Of a stretch of DNA of 64,000 bases, positions 40,568 to 49,525 are shown one piece after another. The notes under the pieces were generated by a model, which saw nothing but the letters and a program-made list of their open reading frames with translations, was not told where the DNA came from and ran no database searches. Made by a program: the position numbers and the translations under genes. Numbering within the stretch: position 1 is the first letter of the stretch; every line of letters starts with the position of its first letter. The stretch is from Tistlia consotensis USBA 355 (GTDB lineage: Bacteria > Pseudomonadota > Alphaproteobacteria > Kiloniellales > DSM-21159): NCBI RefSeq assembly GCF_900177295.1, contig NZ_FWZX01000022.1:1-64000 (forward strand), in the 5' to 3' direction.

Positions 40568-42715
40568 ATGCCCGAGCGGTCCTTCGCCGAAGAGGTCAGG
40601 CAGCTGGAGATCGGCGCCGGCGAGACCTTCGAGGGCGAGGGCATCCTGGCCGTGACCAAGGCGCTGCTGCAGTCCGGCGTGTCTTACGTCGGCGGCTACC
40701 AGGGCGCGCCGGTCTCGGCGCTGGTCGACGTGCTGAGCGACGCCCAGGACCTGCTGGCCCGGCTCGGCATCCACCTGGAGACCTGCGCCAACGAGGCCGG
40801 TGCCGCCTCGATGCTGAGCGCCTCGATCAACTACCCGATCCGCGGCGCCGTCACCTTCAAGTCGATCGTCGGCACCAACGTCGCCTCGGACGCGCTGTCG
40901 AACCTCAGCTCGCCGGGCGTCACCGGCGGCGCGCTGATCGTCGTCGGCGAGGACTACGGCGAGGGCTCCTCGATCATCCAGGAGCGCAGCCACGCGGTCG
41001 CCATGAAGTCGCAGTTCTGGCTGCTCGACCCGCGGCCCGACCTGCAGAAGATCGTCGACCTGGTCGAGCAGGCCTTCGAGCTGTCCGAGGCCAGCAGCAC
41101 GCCGGTCATGATGGAGCTGAGGATCCGCGCTTGCCACATGACCGGGCGCTTCGAGGCCAGGGACAACCGGGCGCCGCGCTTCTCGACCCGCGACCTGCTG
41201 CCCGGCCCGGTGTTCGACAAGGACCGCATCTCGCTGCCGCCGGCGACCTACGTGCAGGAGAAGCTGAAGACCGAGGTCCGCTGGCCGGCGGCCCAGAGGT
41301 TCATCGCCGAGCGCGGCCTCAACGAGGTCTTCGCCGGCGAGGCCGAGGCTCAGGAGCTCGGCCTGATCCTGCAGGGCGGCATGTACAACAACGTGATCGC
41401 CGCGCTGCGCGCCCTGGGCCTGGCCGACGCCTTCGGCAACAGCCGCATCCCGCTGCTGGTGCTCAACTGCGTCTATCCCCTGGTGCCGGACGAGGTCGCC
41501 GACTTCTGCTGCAGCCGCAAGGCCGTGCTGGTCGTCGAGGAGGGCCAGCCGAACTTCATCGAGACGGCGGTCAAGGCGCTGCTGTCCGACGCCGAGCTGG
41601 CGACCCGGGTGCACGGCAAGGACTGCCTGCCGATGGCCGGCGAGTACGTCGGCGCGGTGCTGCTCGACGGCCTGGCGAAATTCTTCGCGAAGGCGCGAAG
41701 CACGGCGGTGCCGGCCGGCGCCGCGGCGGCGCGGGTGCGCGCCGTCGAGGAGAGCCGCCGGCAGGCCCTGGAGGTCCTCGGCGCGCCGGTGCCGACGCGG
41801 CCGCCCGGCTTCTGCACCGGCTGCCCGGAACGGCCGGTGTTCAGCGCCATCAAGCTGGTCCAGGAGCGGGTCGGCCCGGTCCACGTCAGCGCCGACATCG
41901 GCTGCCACTCCTTCGCGACGCTGGAGCCCTTCAAGGTCGGCAACACGATCCTCGGCTACGGCCTCGGCCTGGCCTCCTCGACCGGCCTGTCGTCGATGAT
42001 GCGGAACCCGGTGGTCTCGATCATGGGCGACGGCGGCTTCTGGCATCAGGGCCTGACCACCGGCATCGCCAACCACGTCTTCAACAGGGACGAGGGCGTG
42101 CTGCTGATCCTCAAGAACGGCTACTCCTCGGCGACCGGCCACCAGCACATCCCCTCGACCGGCAGCAACTCGCGCGACCAGGCCAGCGGCATGGACATCG
42201 AGGCGGCGCTGAAGGGCGTCGGCGTCGACTGGATCCGCACGGTCGACAGCTACCGCGTCGGGCGCATGGTGACCGCCCTCAAGGAGGCGGTGCTCGCCCG
42301 CGGCAAGGGCCTGCGCGTGATCATCGCCGACGGCGAGTGCATGCTGGCGCGGCAGCGCCGCGAGAAGCCGGCGACGGCGAAAAGGCTGAAGGCCGGCGAG
42401 CGGGTCGTGCGCACCCGCTTCGGCGTCGACGAGACGACCTGCACCGGCGACCATTCCTGCATCCGCCTGTCGGGCTGCCCGACCCTGACGGTCAGGTCGA
42501 CCGGCGATCCGCTGCGCCGCGCCCCGGTCGCCCACGTCACCGACGGCTGCGTCGGCTGCGGCAACTGCGGCGAGGTCGCCGAGGCGGCGGTGCTCTGCCC
42601 CTCGTTCCACAGGCTGGAGATCGTGCAGAACGCCGGCTGGCCGGAGCGCCTGCTCGCACGCCTGCGGCGGCGCACGATCGCCTGGCTGCAGCCCGGGGCG
42701 AAGGCCGGCGCATGA
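40568..42715 (+). CDS. iorA: IorA-type 2-oxoacid (indolepyruvate) ferredoxin oxidoreductase alpha subunit
   Basis: ThDP- and Fe-S-dependent oxidative decarboxylation of a 2-oxo acid to an acyl-CoA, with IorB. 715 residues: an N-terminal pyrimidine-binding domain (EGILAVTKALLQSGVSYVGG; ETCANEAGAASML), a transketolase C-like middle and a ThDP-binding domain with MGDGGFWHQGLTTGIAN (GDG...N) at about 480. A C-terminal ferredoxin part has two Cys clusters: TTCTGDHSCIRLSGCPTL and DGCVGCGNCGEVAEAAVLCP. The first cluster is non-standard (CxGxHxC) as in other aerobic IorA proteins. Its stop overlaps the iorB start. Indolepyruvate, phenylglyoxylate and similar aryl 2-oxo acids are candidate substrates; the DpgC-like neighbour favours an arylglyoxylate (inference). 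Confidence 0.9.
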   Translation: MPERSFAEEVRQLEIGAGETFEGEGILAVTKALLQSGVSYVGGYQGAPVSALVDVLSDAQDLLARLGIHLETCANEAGAASMLSASINYPIRGAVTFKSIVGTNVASDALSNLSSPGVTGGALIVVGEDYGEGSSIIQERSHAVAMKSQFWLLDPRPDLQKIVDLVEQAFELSEASSTPVMMELRIRACHMTGRFEARDNRAPRFSTRDLLPGPVFDKDRISLPPATYVQEKLKTEVRWPAAQRFIAERGLNEVFAGEAEAQELGLILQGGMYNNVIAALRALGLADAFGNSRIPLLVLNCVYPLVPDEVADFCCSRKAVLVVEEGQPNFIETAVKALLSDAELATRVHGKDCLPMAGEYVGAVLLDGLAKFFAKARSTAVPAGAAAARVRAVEESRRQALEVLGAPVPTRPPGFCTGCPERPVFSAIKLVQERVGPVHVSADIGCHSFATLEPFKVGNTILGYGLGLASSTGLSSMMRNPVVSIMGDGGFWHQGLTTGIANHVFNRDEGVLLILKNGYSSATGHQHIPSTGSNSRDQASGMDIEAALKGVGVDWIRTVDSYRVGRMVTALKEAVLARGKGLRVIIADGECMLARQRREKPATAKRLKAGERVVRTRFGVDETTCTGDHSCIRLSGCPTLTVRSTGDPLRRAPVAHVTDGCVGCGNCGEVAEAAVLCPSFHRLEIVQNAGWPERLLARLRRRTIAWLQPGAKAGA

Positions 42716-44238
42716 CCGCCGGGAGCCCGCGCAACGTCGCGATCCTGATCGCCGCGCTCGGCGGCGAGGGCGGCGGCGTGCTGGCCGACTGGGTCGCCGC
42801 GGTGCTGCGCGATGCCGGCTACCTCTGCCAGACGACCTCGATCCCCGGCGTCGCCCAGCGCACCGGCGCCACGACCTACTACATCGAGTACTGCAGCGTG
42901 CCGCTCGCCGAGCTCGGCCGGCGCCGGCCGGTCTTCGCCCTGACCCCGGTGCCCGGCGAGGTCGACGTCATGCTGGCCTCCGAGCTGATCGAGGCCGCCC
43001 GCGGCGTGCAGAACGGCTACGTCACGCCCGAGCGCACGACGCTGATCGCCTCCAGCCACCGGATCTACGCGACCGCGGAGAAGATCGCCCCCGGCGACGG
43101 CCGCTTCGACGACGGCCGGGCGCTGAAGGCGGTCCACGAGCTGGCGCGCCGGGCCGTCGTCTTCGACATGGCGCGCGCGACCGAAGCGGCCGGCACGGTG
43201 ATCAGCGCCGTGCTGCTGGGCGCGCTCGCCGGGGCCGGCGCGCTGCCGGCCGGCCGCGAGACCTTCGAGGCGGCGATCCGCGCCGGTGGCCGCGGCGTCG
43301 AGGCCAGCCTGAAGGGCTTCGCCCTCGGCTTCGAGGCGGCGCGGGGCGAGCCGCCGGCGACGGCCGGCGCCGATCCGGAACCGAGCGGACCCGCGACGGC
43401 GCCCGAGGACTTCCCGGTCGAGACCCGCTACGTCGTCGGCCAGGGCCTGGCGCGCTGCCGCGACTACCAGGACCGCCGCCACGCCGAGGCCTACCTGGCG
43501 CGCTGCCGGGAGATCCTGGCGCTCGACCGCCGGCTCGGCGGCGCCGACCGCGGCTGGCTGCTGACCAACGAGGCCTGTCGCTTCCTGGCGCTGCGCATGA
43601 CCTACGAGGACGTGATCCGGGTCGCCGACCTGAAGTCGCGGCCCGAGCGCTACGCCACCCTGCGCCGCGAGAGCAGGTCCGGCGAGCAGCCGCTCCGCAT
43701 CACCGACTTCTTCAAGCCCGGCCCGGAGGAGCTCTGCGCCCTGCTGCCGGTCGGCCTCGCCGAGCGCTTCCTGGCGGCGCTGCGGCGGCGCGGGCTGGAA
43801 CGGCGCTTCCATCTCGGCCTGCCGCTGCGCAGCGACACGGTGACGGGCTTCCTGCTGCTGCGCCTGGTCGCCCGGCTGCGCGGCCTGCGGCGCGGCTCCT
43901 GGCGCTGGGCGCAGGAGAGCGCGGTGACCGGGCGCTGGCTGGCGGCGACGACGGCCGCGGCGGAGCTCGACTACGCCTTCGGCGTCGAGGCCGCGCGGAC
44001 CGCCGACCTGGTCAAGGGCTACAGCGACACCTACCGCCGCGGCCTGGAGAGCTTCGACCGGCTGCTCGCCGGCCTGGTCGAGCCGGCGATCGCCGCCGGC
44101 CGCCAGGACGCGGCAGGTCTGGCGCGGGCCCGGACCGCAGCCCTCGCCGACCCCGAGGGCGGGGCCCTGGAGCGCTACCTCGCCGAGCTGGAGCAGCCGG
44201 CGGCGGCCGGTGCGCCGGAACGCCGCGCCGTCGGCTGA
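42712..44238 (+). CDS. iorB: IorB-type indolepyruvate oxidoreductase beta subunit, long form
   Basis: 508 residues from ATG 42712 (ATGA overlap with iorA). The gamma-type catalytic domain is N-terminal: ILIAALGGEGGGVLADWVA (about 10-28), SIPGVAQRTGATTYYIEY (about 43-60) and DVMLASELIEAARGVQNGYV. From about residue 220 there is an extra DUF6537-like region (YQDRRHAEAYLARCREILAL onward) seen in aerobic long IorB proteins and absent in archaeal ones. The upstream open frame within iorA is a shadow. Its function depends on IorA. Confidence 0.88.
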   Translation: MTAGSPRNVAILIAALGGEGGGVLADWVAAVLRDAGYLCQTTSIPGVAQRTGATTYYIEYCSVPLAELGRRRPVFALTPVPGEVDVMLASELIEAARGVQNGYVTPERTTLIASSHRIYATAEKIAPGDGRFDDGRALKAVHELARRAVVFDMARATEAAGTVISAVLLGALAGAGALPAGRETFEAAIRAGGRGVEASLKGFALGFEAARGEPPATAGADPEPSGPATAPEDFPVETRYVVGQGLARCRDYQDRRHAEAYLARCREILALDRRLGGADRGWLLTNEACRFLALRMTYEDVIRVADLKSRPERYATLRRESRSGEQPLRITDFFKPGPEELCALLPVGLAERFLAALRRRGLERRFHLGLPLRSDTVTGFLLLRLVARLRGLRRGSWRWAQESAVTGRWLAATTAAAELDYAFGVEAARTADLVKGYSDTYRRGLESFDRLLAGLVEPAIAAGRQDAAGLARARTAALADPEGGALERYLAELEQPAAAGAPERRAVG

Positions 44239-44257
44239 CGCAGGCAGGGAAGGGGAC

Positions 44258-45943
44258 ATGACGCCTGCGACGACGCCCGGCACCGAGCCCGACCGGAAGC
44301 CGCCGGCGCCATCCTGCGTCGCCGGCCCGAGCGACGGCCCGCTGCTCGACACGACGATCGGGCAGGCGCTGCGCCTGACCACCGAGCGCCACGGCGGGCG
44401 CGACGCGATCGTCAGCGTCTTCCAGCGGCAGGCCCTGAGCTACGCCGGCCTCGACCTCGCGGCCGACCTGGTGGCGGGGGCGCTGCTGGCGCGGGGCATC
44501 CGGCCCGGCGACCGGGTCGCGATCTGGAGCGCCAACCGGATCGAGTGGCTGATCGCCCACCACGGCGCCGTGCGCATCGGCGCCATCGTGGTCACGGTCA
44601 ATCCGGCGTTCCGCAACGAGGAGCTGGCCTACATCCTGGAGGACTCGGGTGCCCGGCTGCTGTTCGCGGCGCCCGGCTTCCGCAGCTTCTCCTTCACCGC
44701 GGCCGTCGCGGCGGTCCGGCCGCGCCTGCCGGCCCTGGAGACGGTCGTCGTCTTCGGCGACGATGCGCCCGAGGGCATGGAGAGCTGGACCGGCTTCCTG
44801 GACCGCGACGCGGACCCGGCGGCAGTCCGCGCCGCCGAGGCCGCCGTCGCGGCCGACGATCCCTGCAGCCTGCAGTACACCTCGGGCACCACGGGCCGGC
44901 CGAAGGGCGCCCTGCTGACCCACCGCAACATCCTCAACAACGGCTACTTCGTCGGCCTGCGCCAGCACCTCGGGCCGAAGGACCGGATCTGCCTGCCGGT
45001 ACCCTTCTTCCACTGCTTCGGCGTGGTGCTCGGCGGGCTGGCGGCCCTCGTCCACGGCAGCGCCCTGGTGCTGCCCGGCGAGTCCTTCGATCCGATCGAG
45101 ACGCTCGCCGCCATCGCCGCCGAGCGCTGCACCGCGCTCTACGGCGTGCCGATGATGTTCATCGCGCTGCAGGGCCATCCCGAGTTCGGCCGCCACGACC
45201 TGTCGACGCTCAGGACCGGCTGCATGGGGGCGGCACCCTGCCCGCTCAAGACCATGACCGACGCGGTCGAGCGCATGCACATGCGCCAGATCACCGTGGT
45301 CTACGGCATGACCGAGACCTCGCCGATCTCCTTCCAGTCGCTGAGCAGTGACGACCTGGAGACACGGATCTCGACGGTCGGCGCGATCCAGCCGCACCTC
45401 GAGGCCAAGGTCGTCGATCCGGTGACCGGCCGGACCGTCGAGCGCGGCCAGCGCGGCGAGCTCTGCGTGCGCGGCTACTCGGTGATGCGCGGCTACTGGC
45501 AGCGCCCCGAGGCGACGGCCGAGGCGATCGACGCGGAGGGCTGGATGCACTCCGGCGACCTCGCCGTGATGGACGGGCGCGGCTACGTGCAGATCGTCGG
45601 CCGGCTCAAGGACACGATCATCCGCGGCGGCGAGAACGTCTACCCGCGCGAGATCGAGGAGTTCCTGCTGACCCTGGCGCCGGTCGCCGAGGCCTACGTC
45701 TTCGGCCTGCCCGACGAGCGCTACGGCGAGGAGGTCTGCGCCTGGATCCGCCTGAGGCCGGGCGCCGAGACCGATGCGGAGGCGCTGCGCGAGCTGTGCC
45801 GCGGACGCATCGCGACCTACAAGATCCCGCGCTCGATCCGCTTCGTCGAGGCCTTCCCGGCGACCGCCAGCGGCAAGGTCCAGAAGTTCCGCATGCGCGA
45901 GGAGGAGCTGGCGCTGCGCGGCGAGGCGCCGGAGCAGGCCTGA
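44258..45943 (+). CDS. AMP-dependent acyl/aryl-CoA ligase
   Basis: Activates a carboxylic acid to its CoA thioester. 561 residues from ATG 44258. ANL-superfamily motifs: YTSGTTGRPKGALLTH (A3, about 203-218), YGMTETSP (A5, about 350), SGDLAVMDGRGYVQIVGRLKD (A7-A8, about 430-455) and the C-terminal Lys in ASGKVQKFRMRE (A10, about 545). A long N-terminal extension of about 35 residues is atypical. Sequence features are closest to medium-chain or aryl acid ligases. It lies 19 bp after iorB and ends the thioesterase-iorA-iorB-ligase unit. It could supply the dioxygenase substrate. Confidence 0.92.
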   Translation: MTPATTPGTEPDRKPPAPSCVAGPSDGPLLDTTIGQALRLTTERHGGRDAIVSVFQRQALSYAGLDLAADLVAGALLARGIRPGDRVAIWSANRIEWLIAHHGAVRIGAIVVTVNPAFRNEELAYILEDSGARLLFAAPGFRSFSFTAAVAAVRPRLPALETVVVFGDDAPEGMESWTGFLDRDADPAAVRAAEAAVAADDPCSLQYTSGTTGRPKGALLTHRNILNNGYFVGLRQHLGPKDRICLPVPFFHCFGVVLGGLAALVHGSALVLPGESFDPIETLAAIAAERCTALYGVPMMFIALQGHPEFGRHDLSTLRTGCMGAAPCPLKTMTDAVERMHMRQITVVYGMTETSPISFQSLSSDDLETRISTVGAIQPHLEAKVVDPVTGRTVERGQRGELCVRGYSVMRGYWQRPEATAEAIDAEGWMHSGDLAVMDGRGYVQIVGRLKDTIIRGGENVYPREIEEFLLTLAPVAEAYVFGLPDERYGEEVCAWIRLRPGAETDAEALRELCRGRIATYKIPRSIRFVEAFPATASGKVQKFRMREEELALRGEAPEQA

Positions 45944-45971
45944 ACCCTCCGGCCTGAACCCTCCGGCCTGA
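45937..45971 (+). repeat. 14-bp tandem repeat, 2.5 copies
   Basis: GGCCTGAACCCTCC is repeated at 45937 and 45951, with a 7-bp partial copy at 45965. The ligase stop codon lies in the first unit, and each unit repeats the TGA, which suggests slippage at the gene end. Confidence 0.8.
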
Positions 45972-46018
45972 GCGCCGCGCCCTGGACTCCGGCGCCGAAA
46001 CGGGCGACCAGGGAGCCG

Positions 46019-47053
46019 ATGGAAGCGCACTGGACCCCGATCACCCCGGAAGCCGCGCGCCACGCGCCGGACAGCGCGGCCGTGCGTCCGGACAAGACCG
46101 CGCCGGAGGGCTTCGAGCGGGATTCGACGATCTCCGACACCCTGCAGATCCTGGCCGACCCCTGGCGCTTCCTGGTGATCCGCGAGGCCTTCTTCGGCGC
46201 CCACCGCTTCGGCGAGTTCGCCGGCCAGCTCGGCATCCCGCGCGCGACCCTGGCCAAGTGCCTCGCGCGCCTGGTCGAGAGCGGCATCTTCGAGGAGCGC
46301 CCGCTGGCCGCCGGCAGCTCCTGGAAGCGCTACCTGCTGTCGGAGCGCGGCCGCGACCTCTATGCGATCTTCCTCGGCCTGATGTGGTACGGCGACAAGT
46401 GGCTCTGCGAGGGCCTGCCGCCGGTCGCCCTGTTCCACCGGCCGACGCGCCGCTGGTTCTCGCCGCGCATCGTCTGGGAGCACGACCTCTCGGCGGTCGA
46501 TCCGCGCAGCGTGTTCTTCCGCATCCGCGAGGGCTACTGGCGGCCGCGCCAGGCGCGGGCCGAGCGCAGCCGGCGCATGTCGCGCTCGGCCGAGCCGCGC
46601 GGCCGGCGCCCCTCCTCGGTCGAGCGCACCCTGTCGATCGTCGGCGACCGCTGGACCTTCCTGATCCTCCAGGAGTTCTTCCACGGCAACAAGCGCTTCG
46701 AGGATTTCTCGCACAACCTCGGCATCGCCTCGAACATCCTGGCCGACCGACTGAACAACCTGGTCGCCGGCGGCCTGATCGAGAGGCCGTCCGAGGGCGC
46801 CGGGCGCTACCTGCTGACCCGCAAGGGGCTCGACATCTACGGCCCGATGATCCTGATGAAGAGCTGGGGCGACCGCTGGTGCCGTAGCGAGGCGGAGATC
46901 ACCTCGCAGTTCGTCGCCCGCGCGAGCGGCACCGTGACCCGGGCGATCGTCGTGGTGCCGGGCCAGACCACGCCGATCAGTGCGCGGGACGTGGGCTACA
47001 TGACGACCTACGCCCTCGACGACTCCGTCAGCCGGACGACTGCCAGGTCGTGA
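46019..47053 (+). CDS. Double HxlR-type winged-helix regulator
   Basis: 344 residues with two HxlR (MarR-like winged helix) domains in one chain, at about 35-130 (DTLQILADPWRFLVIREAFF; FAGQLGIPRATLAKCLARLV) and about 205-300 (RTLSIVGDRWTFLILQEFFH; NLGIASNILADRLNNLV). Normal HxlR proteins have about 110-150 residues and dimerise; the fused pair would act as an intramolecular dimer. It follows the CoA ligase by 75 bp on the same strand and is convergent with the second ligase. It probably regulates the aromatic island together with the second double HxlR protein at 54.2 kb. Confidence 0.85.
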   Translation: MEAHWTPITPEAARHAPDSAAVRPDKTAPEGFERDSTISDTLQILADPWRFLVIREAFFGAHRFGEFAGQLGIPRATLAKCLARLVESGIFEERPLAAGSSWKRYLLSERGRDLYAIFLGLMWYGDKWLCEGLPPVALFHRPTRRWFSPRIVWEHDLSAVDPRSVFFRIREGYWRPRQARAERSRRMSRSAEPRGRRPSSVERTLSIVGDRWTFLILQEFFHGNKRFEDFSHNLGIASNILADRLNNLVAGGLIERPSEGAGRYLLTRKGLDIYGPMILMKSWGDRWCRSEAEITSQFVARASGTVTRAIVVVPGQTTPISARDVGYMTTYALDDSVSRTTARS

Positions 47054-47140
47054 CCCGCTCGCCATCCCCGCCCCCTCTGTCGTCATCCCTGCCTTCGTGG
47101 GGGACGACGAAGGAGAAGAACGGAAACGACGGCGCGGTCC

Positions 47141-48697
47141 CTACTCCAGCGTCTCCTTCAGCCTGAAGCGGATGATCTTGCCGGAGCCGGTGCGCGGGAT
47201 CTCCTCGACCAGGCGGACCAGGGCCGGCACCTTGTAGGCCGAGAGGTAGGTGCGGCAGTGCGCCAGCAGCGCCTCGACGTCGACTGCCCGCTCGGGCTGC
47301 GCCACGACGAAGAGCGCCGGCACCTCGCCGAGGTGCTCGTGGGCCATGCCGACGACGGCGCAGTCCAGCACCTCCTCCCAGAGGTTGACGACCTCCTCGA
47401 TCTCGGCCGGCGCGATGTTCTGGCCGCCGCGGATGATCAGCTCCTTGAGCCGGCCGGTGATGGTGATGAAGCCCGCGGCGTCGCGCTTCGCGAGATCGCC
47501 GGTGTGGTACCAGCCGTCGCGCAGCGCCGCCGCCGTCTCGGCGGGCTTGTCGTGGTAGCCGAGCATGACGTTGGGCCCGCGCACGATCAGCTCGCCCTCG
47601 GCGCCGGCCGGCACCTCCGCGCCGCTCAGCGGATCGACGATCCGGACCTCGAGCCCGGGCAGCGCCGGGCCGCAGGAGCCGGGCACCCGCTCGGCGCCGA
47701 GCGGGTTCATCGTCACCATGGTCGAGGTCTCGGTGATGCCGTAGCCGTCGAGCAGCGGCACGCCGAAGCGCTCCTCGAACTCGCGGTTGAGCGTCGCCGG
47801 CATGATCGCGCCCGCCGAGACGCAGACCCGGAGCGCCGGGAAGCGCAGGCCGGGCTGCTGCTGGGTCGCCTGCAGGAAGTAGTGGAACATCGTCGGCACG
47901 CCGGGGAAGAAGCTGTAGGCGCCGCTCTGCAGCAGCCGCACGGCCTCGCCGGTCGAGTACTTCTCCATCAGGTACTCGCTGGCGCCGACCGCCAGGATCG
48001 AGAGCACCGAGAGATTGAGCGCATAGGAGTGGAAGAGCGGCAGCGGCGACAGCACGGTGTCGTCGCGCGCCAGGCCGGCGAGCGGCGCCCAGCAGGCCGC
48101 CGTCACCCAGAGCATGCCGTGGACGGTCAGCAGCACGCCCTTGGCCCGGCCCGTCGTGCCCGAGGTGTAGAGGATGAAGGCCGGCACGTCGATGTCGCGG
48201 GGATCGCGCGGCGCCGAGGCCGGCTCGCGCGCGGCCAGCTCGGCGAAGCGCAGGCCGCCCGGGGTCTCGGCCGCCCGCTCCGGGCCACGCTCGACCAGGA
48301 TCGGCGCGATCGCCTCCGGCACCTCGCCCCTCAGGCCGTCGAGCAGGGCGACCCGCTCGTCGGTCGTCACCACGGCCCGGCAGCCGGCGTCGGCCAGCCG
48401 GTAGGCGACCTCGCCGGCCGTCGCGTCGTAGCTGATCGGCACGGCGACGCCCCCGGCGCGCACGACGGCGAGGCAGCTCTCGACCCACTCGACCGAGTTG
48501 GGCAGGAAGATCGCGACGCTCTCCCCCGGCTGGACGCCGAGGTCGGCGAGGTGGCCGGCGAGCCGTCCCGTGACGGCCTCGAGGTCCGCGTAGGTCACGG
48601 CCGAGCGGGCGTCGCGGAAGGCGATCCGCTCGCCCTGCGCCGTCGCCTGGCGCTCCAGCAGCTCCGGGACCGGCGCGATCAGTTCGCTCTGAAACAC
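47141..48697 (-). CDS. AMP-dependent acyl-CoA synthetase (second CoA ligase)
   Basis: 518 residues from GTG 48697, directly behind GGAGGAGGAGAAG. Motifs: LYTSGTTGRAKGVLLTVHG (about 160-178), YGITETSTMV (about 295), TGDLAKRDAAGFITITGRLKE (about 395) and the C-terminal Lys in RTGSGKIIRFRLKE. The acyl pocket region (LPLFHSYALNLSVL) resembles aryl- or cyclic-acid ligases. It is the last gene of the six-gene molybdenum hydroxylase operon, 75 bp after the SDR. Two different ligases in one island suggest two acids or two steps at which a carboxylate is activated. Confidence 0.92.
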   Translation of the reverse strand: MFQSELIAPVPELLERQATAQGERIAFRDARSAVTYADLEAVTGRLAGHLADLGVQPGESVAIFLPNSVEWVESCLAVVRAGGVAVPISYDATAGEVAYRLADAGCRAVVTTDERVALLDGLRGEVPEAIAPILVERGPERAAETPGGLRFAELAAREPASAPRDPRDIDVPAFILYTSGTTGRAKGVLLTVHGMLWVTAACWAPLAGLARDDTVLSPLPLFHSYALNLSVLSILAVGASEYLMEKYSTGEAVRLLQSGAYSFFPGVPTMFHYFLQATQQQPGLRFPALRVCVSAGAIMPATLNREFEERFGVPLLDGYGITETSTMVTMNPLGAERVPGSCGPALPGLEVRIVDPLSGAEVPAGAEGELIVRGPNVMLGYHDKPAETAAALRDGWYHTGDLAKRDAAGFITITGRLKELIIRGGQNIAPAEIEEVVNLWEEVLDCAVVGMAHEHLGEVPALFVVAQPERAVDVEALLAHCRTYLSAYKVPALVRLVEEIPRTGSGKIIRFRLKETLE

Positions 48698-48772
48698 CTT
48701 CTCCTCCTCCCTGGCTGAACGGCGGTGCGAGGGCCCTCGCGCGTCTTGCCGCGCGCCCCGGGGCCCCAAAGC

Positions 48773-49525
48773 TCACACCATCGAGAAGCCGCCGCTGATC
48801 GAGATCGTCTGGCCGGTGATCCAGCCGCCCTGGGCCGAGGCCAGCAGGGTCACCAGCGGCGCGATGTCGTCGGGCTGGCCGAGCCGGCGCAGCGGATAGA
48901 GCCGGGTCAGCTTGTCGCGATTGGCCTCGACCCAGCTGCGGTCGTGGGCGGTCTCGATCAGGCCGAGCGACAGGGCGTTGGCGGTGACCCCGGAGCGGCC
49001 GAGCTCGCGGGCCAGCGACTTCATCAGCGCGACGACGCCGGCGCGCGCCGCGGCGACGATCGAGAGGCCCGATTCGCCGACCCGCGAGGAGTCGCCGATC
49101 AGGCTGATGATCCGGCCCTGGCCGCCGGCCTCCAGGTGGGGTGCCGCGGCATGGCAGCAGTGGATCGCGCCATAGAGGCAGGTGTCGATCTGCCGGTGCC
49201 ACTCCTCGGGAGTCGTCTCGACGAAGCGCTTGCGCAGCGCCAGGCCGGCGTTGTTGACCAGCACGTCGAGGCCGCCGAGGTCCTTGGCGACGGCCGCGAC
49301 CATCGCCCTGACCGCCGCCAGGTCGGCGACGTCGGCCTGGTAGGCCTTGGCGCGGCCGCCGGCCCGGGTGATCTCCTCGACCACGGCCGCCGCCGCCTCG
49401 GCCGAGCCGCGGTAGTTGACGGCGACGGCGGCACCCTCGGCCGCCAGGCTGACGGCGATCTCGCGGCCAACGTCGCGCGCGGCGCCGGTGACCAGGGCGA
49501 CCCTGCCCTCCAATCCGAGCTTCAT
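48773..49525 (-). CDS. SDR-family protein with altered active site
   Basis: 250 residues; Rossmann fold typical of short-chain dehydrogenases (DVLVNNAGLALRKRF, GRSGVTANALSLGLIETA, GGWITGQTISISGGFSMV). The cofactor loop reads TGAARDVG where family members have TGxxxGxG, so the first Gly of GxG is Asp. Aligned with close SDRs (IxSD-RVG-YxxxK), the catalytic Ser, Tyr and Lys correspond to Gly144, Val157 and Arg161. It therefore cannot use the standard mechanism and might be a non-redox hydrolase, isomerase or binding protein. ATG 49525 overlaps the coxL stop by 4 bp. Confidence 0.85.
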   Translation of the reverse strand: MKLGLEGRVALVTGAARDVGREIAVSLAAEGAAVAVNYRGSAEAAAAVVEEITRAGGRAKAYQADVADLAAVRAMVAAVAKDLGGLDVLVNNAGLALRKRFVETTPEEWHRQIDTCLYGAIHCCHAAAPHLEAGGQGRIISLIGDSSRVGESGLSIVAAARAGVVALMKSLARELGRSGVTANALSLGLIETAHDRSWVEANRDKLTRLYPLRRLGQPDDIAPLVTLLASAQGGWITGQTISISGGFSMV

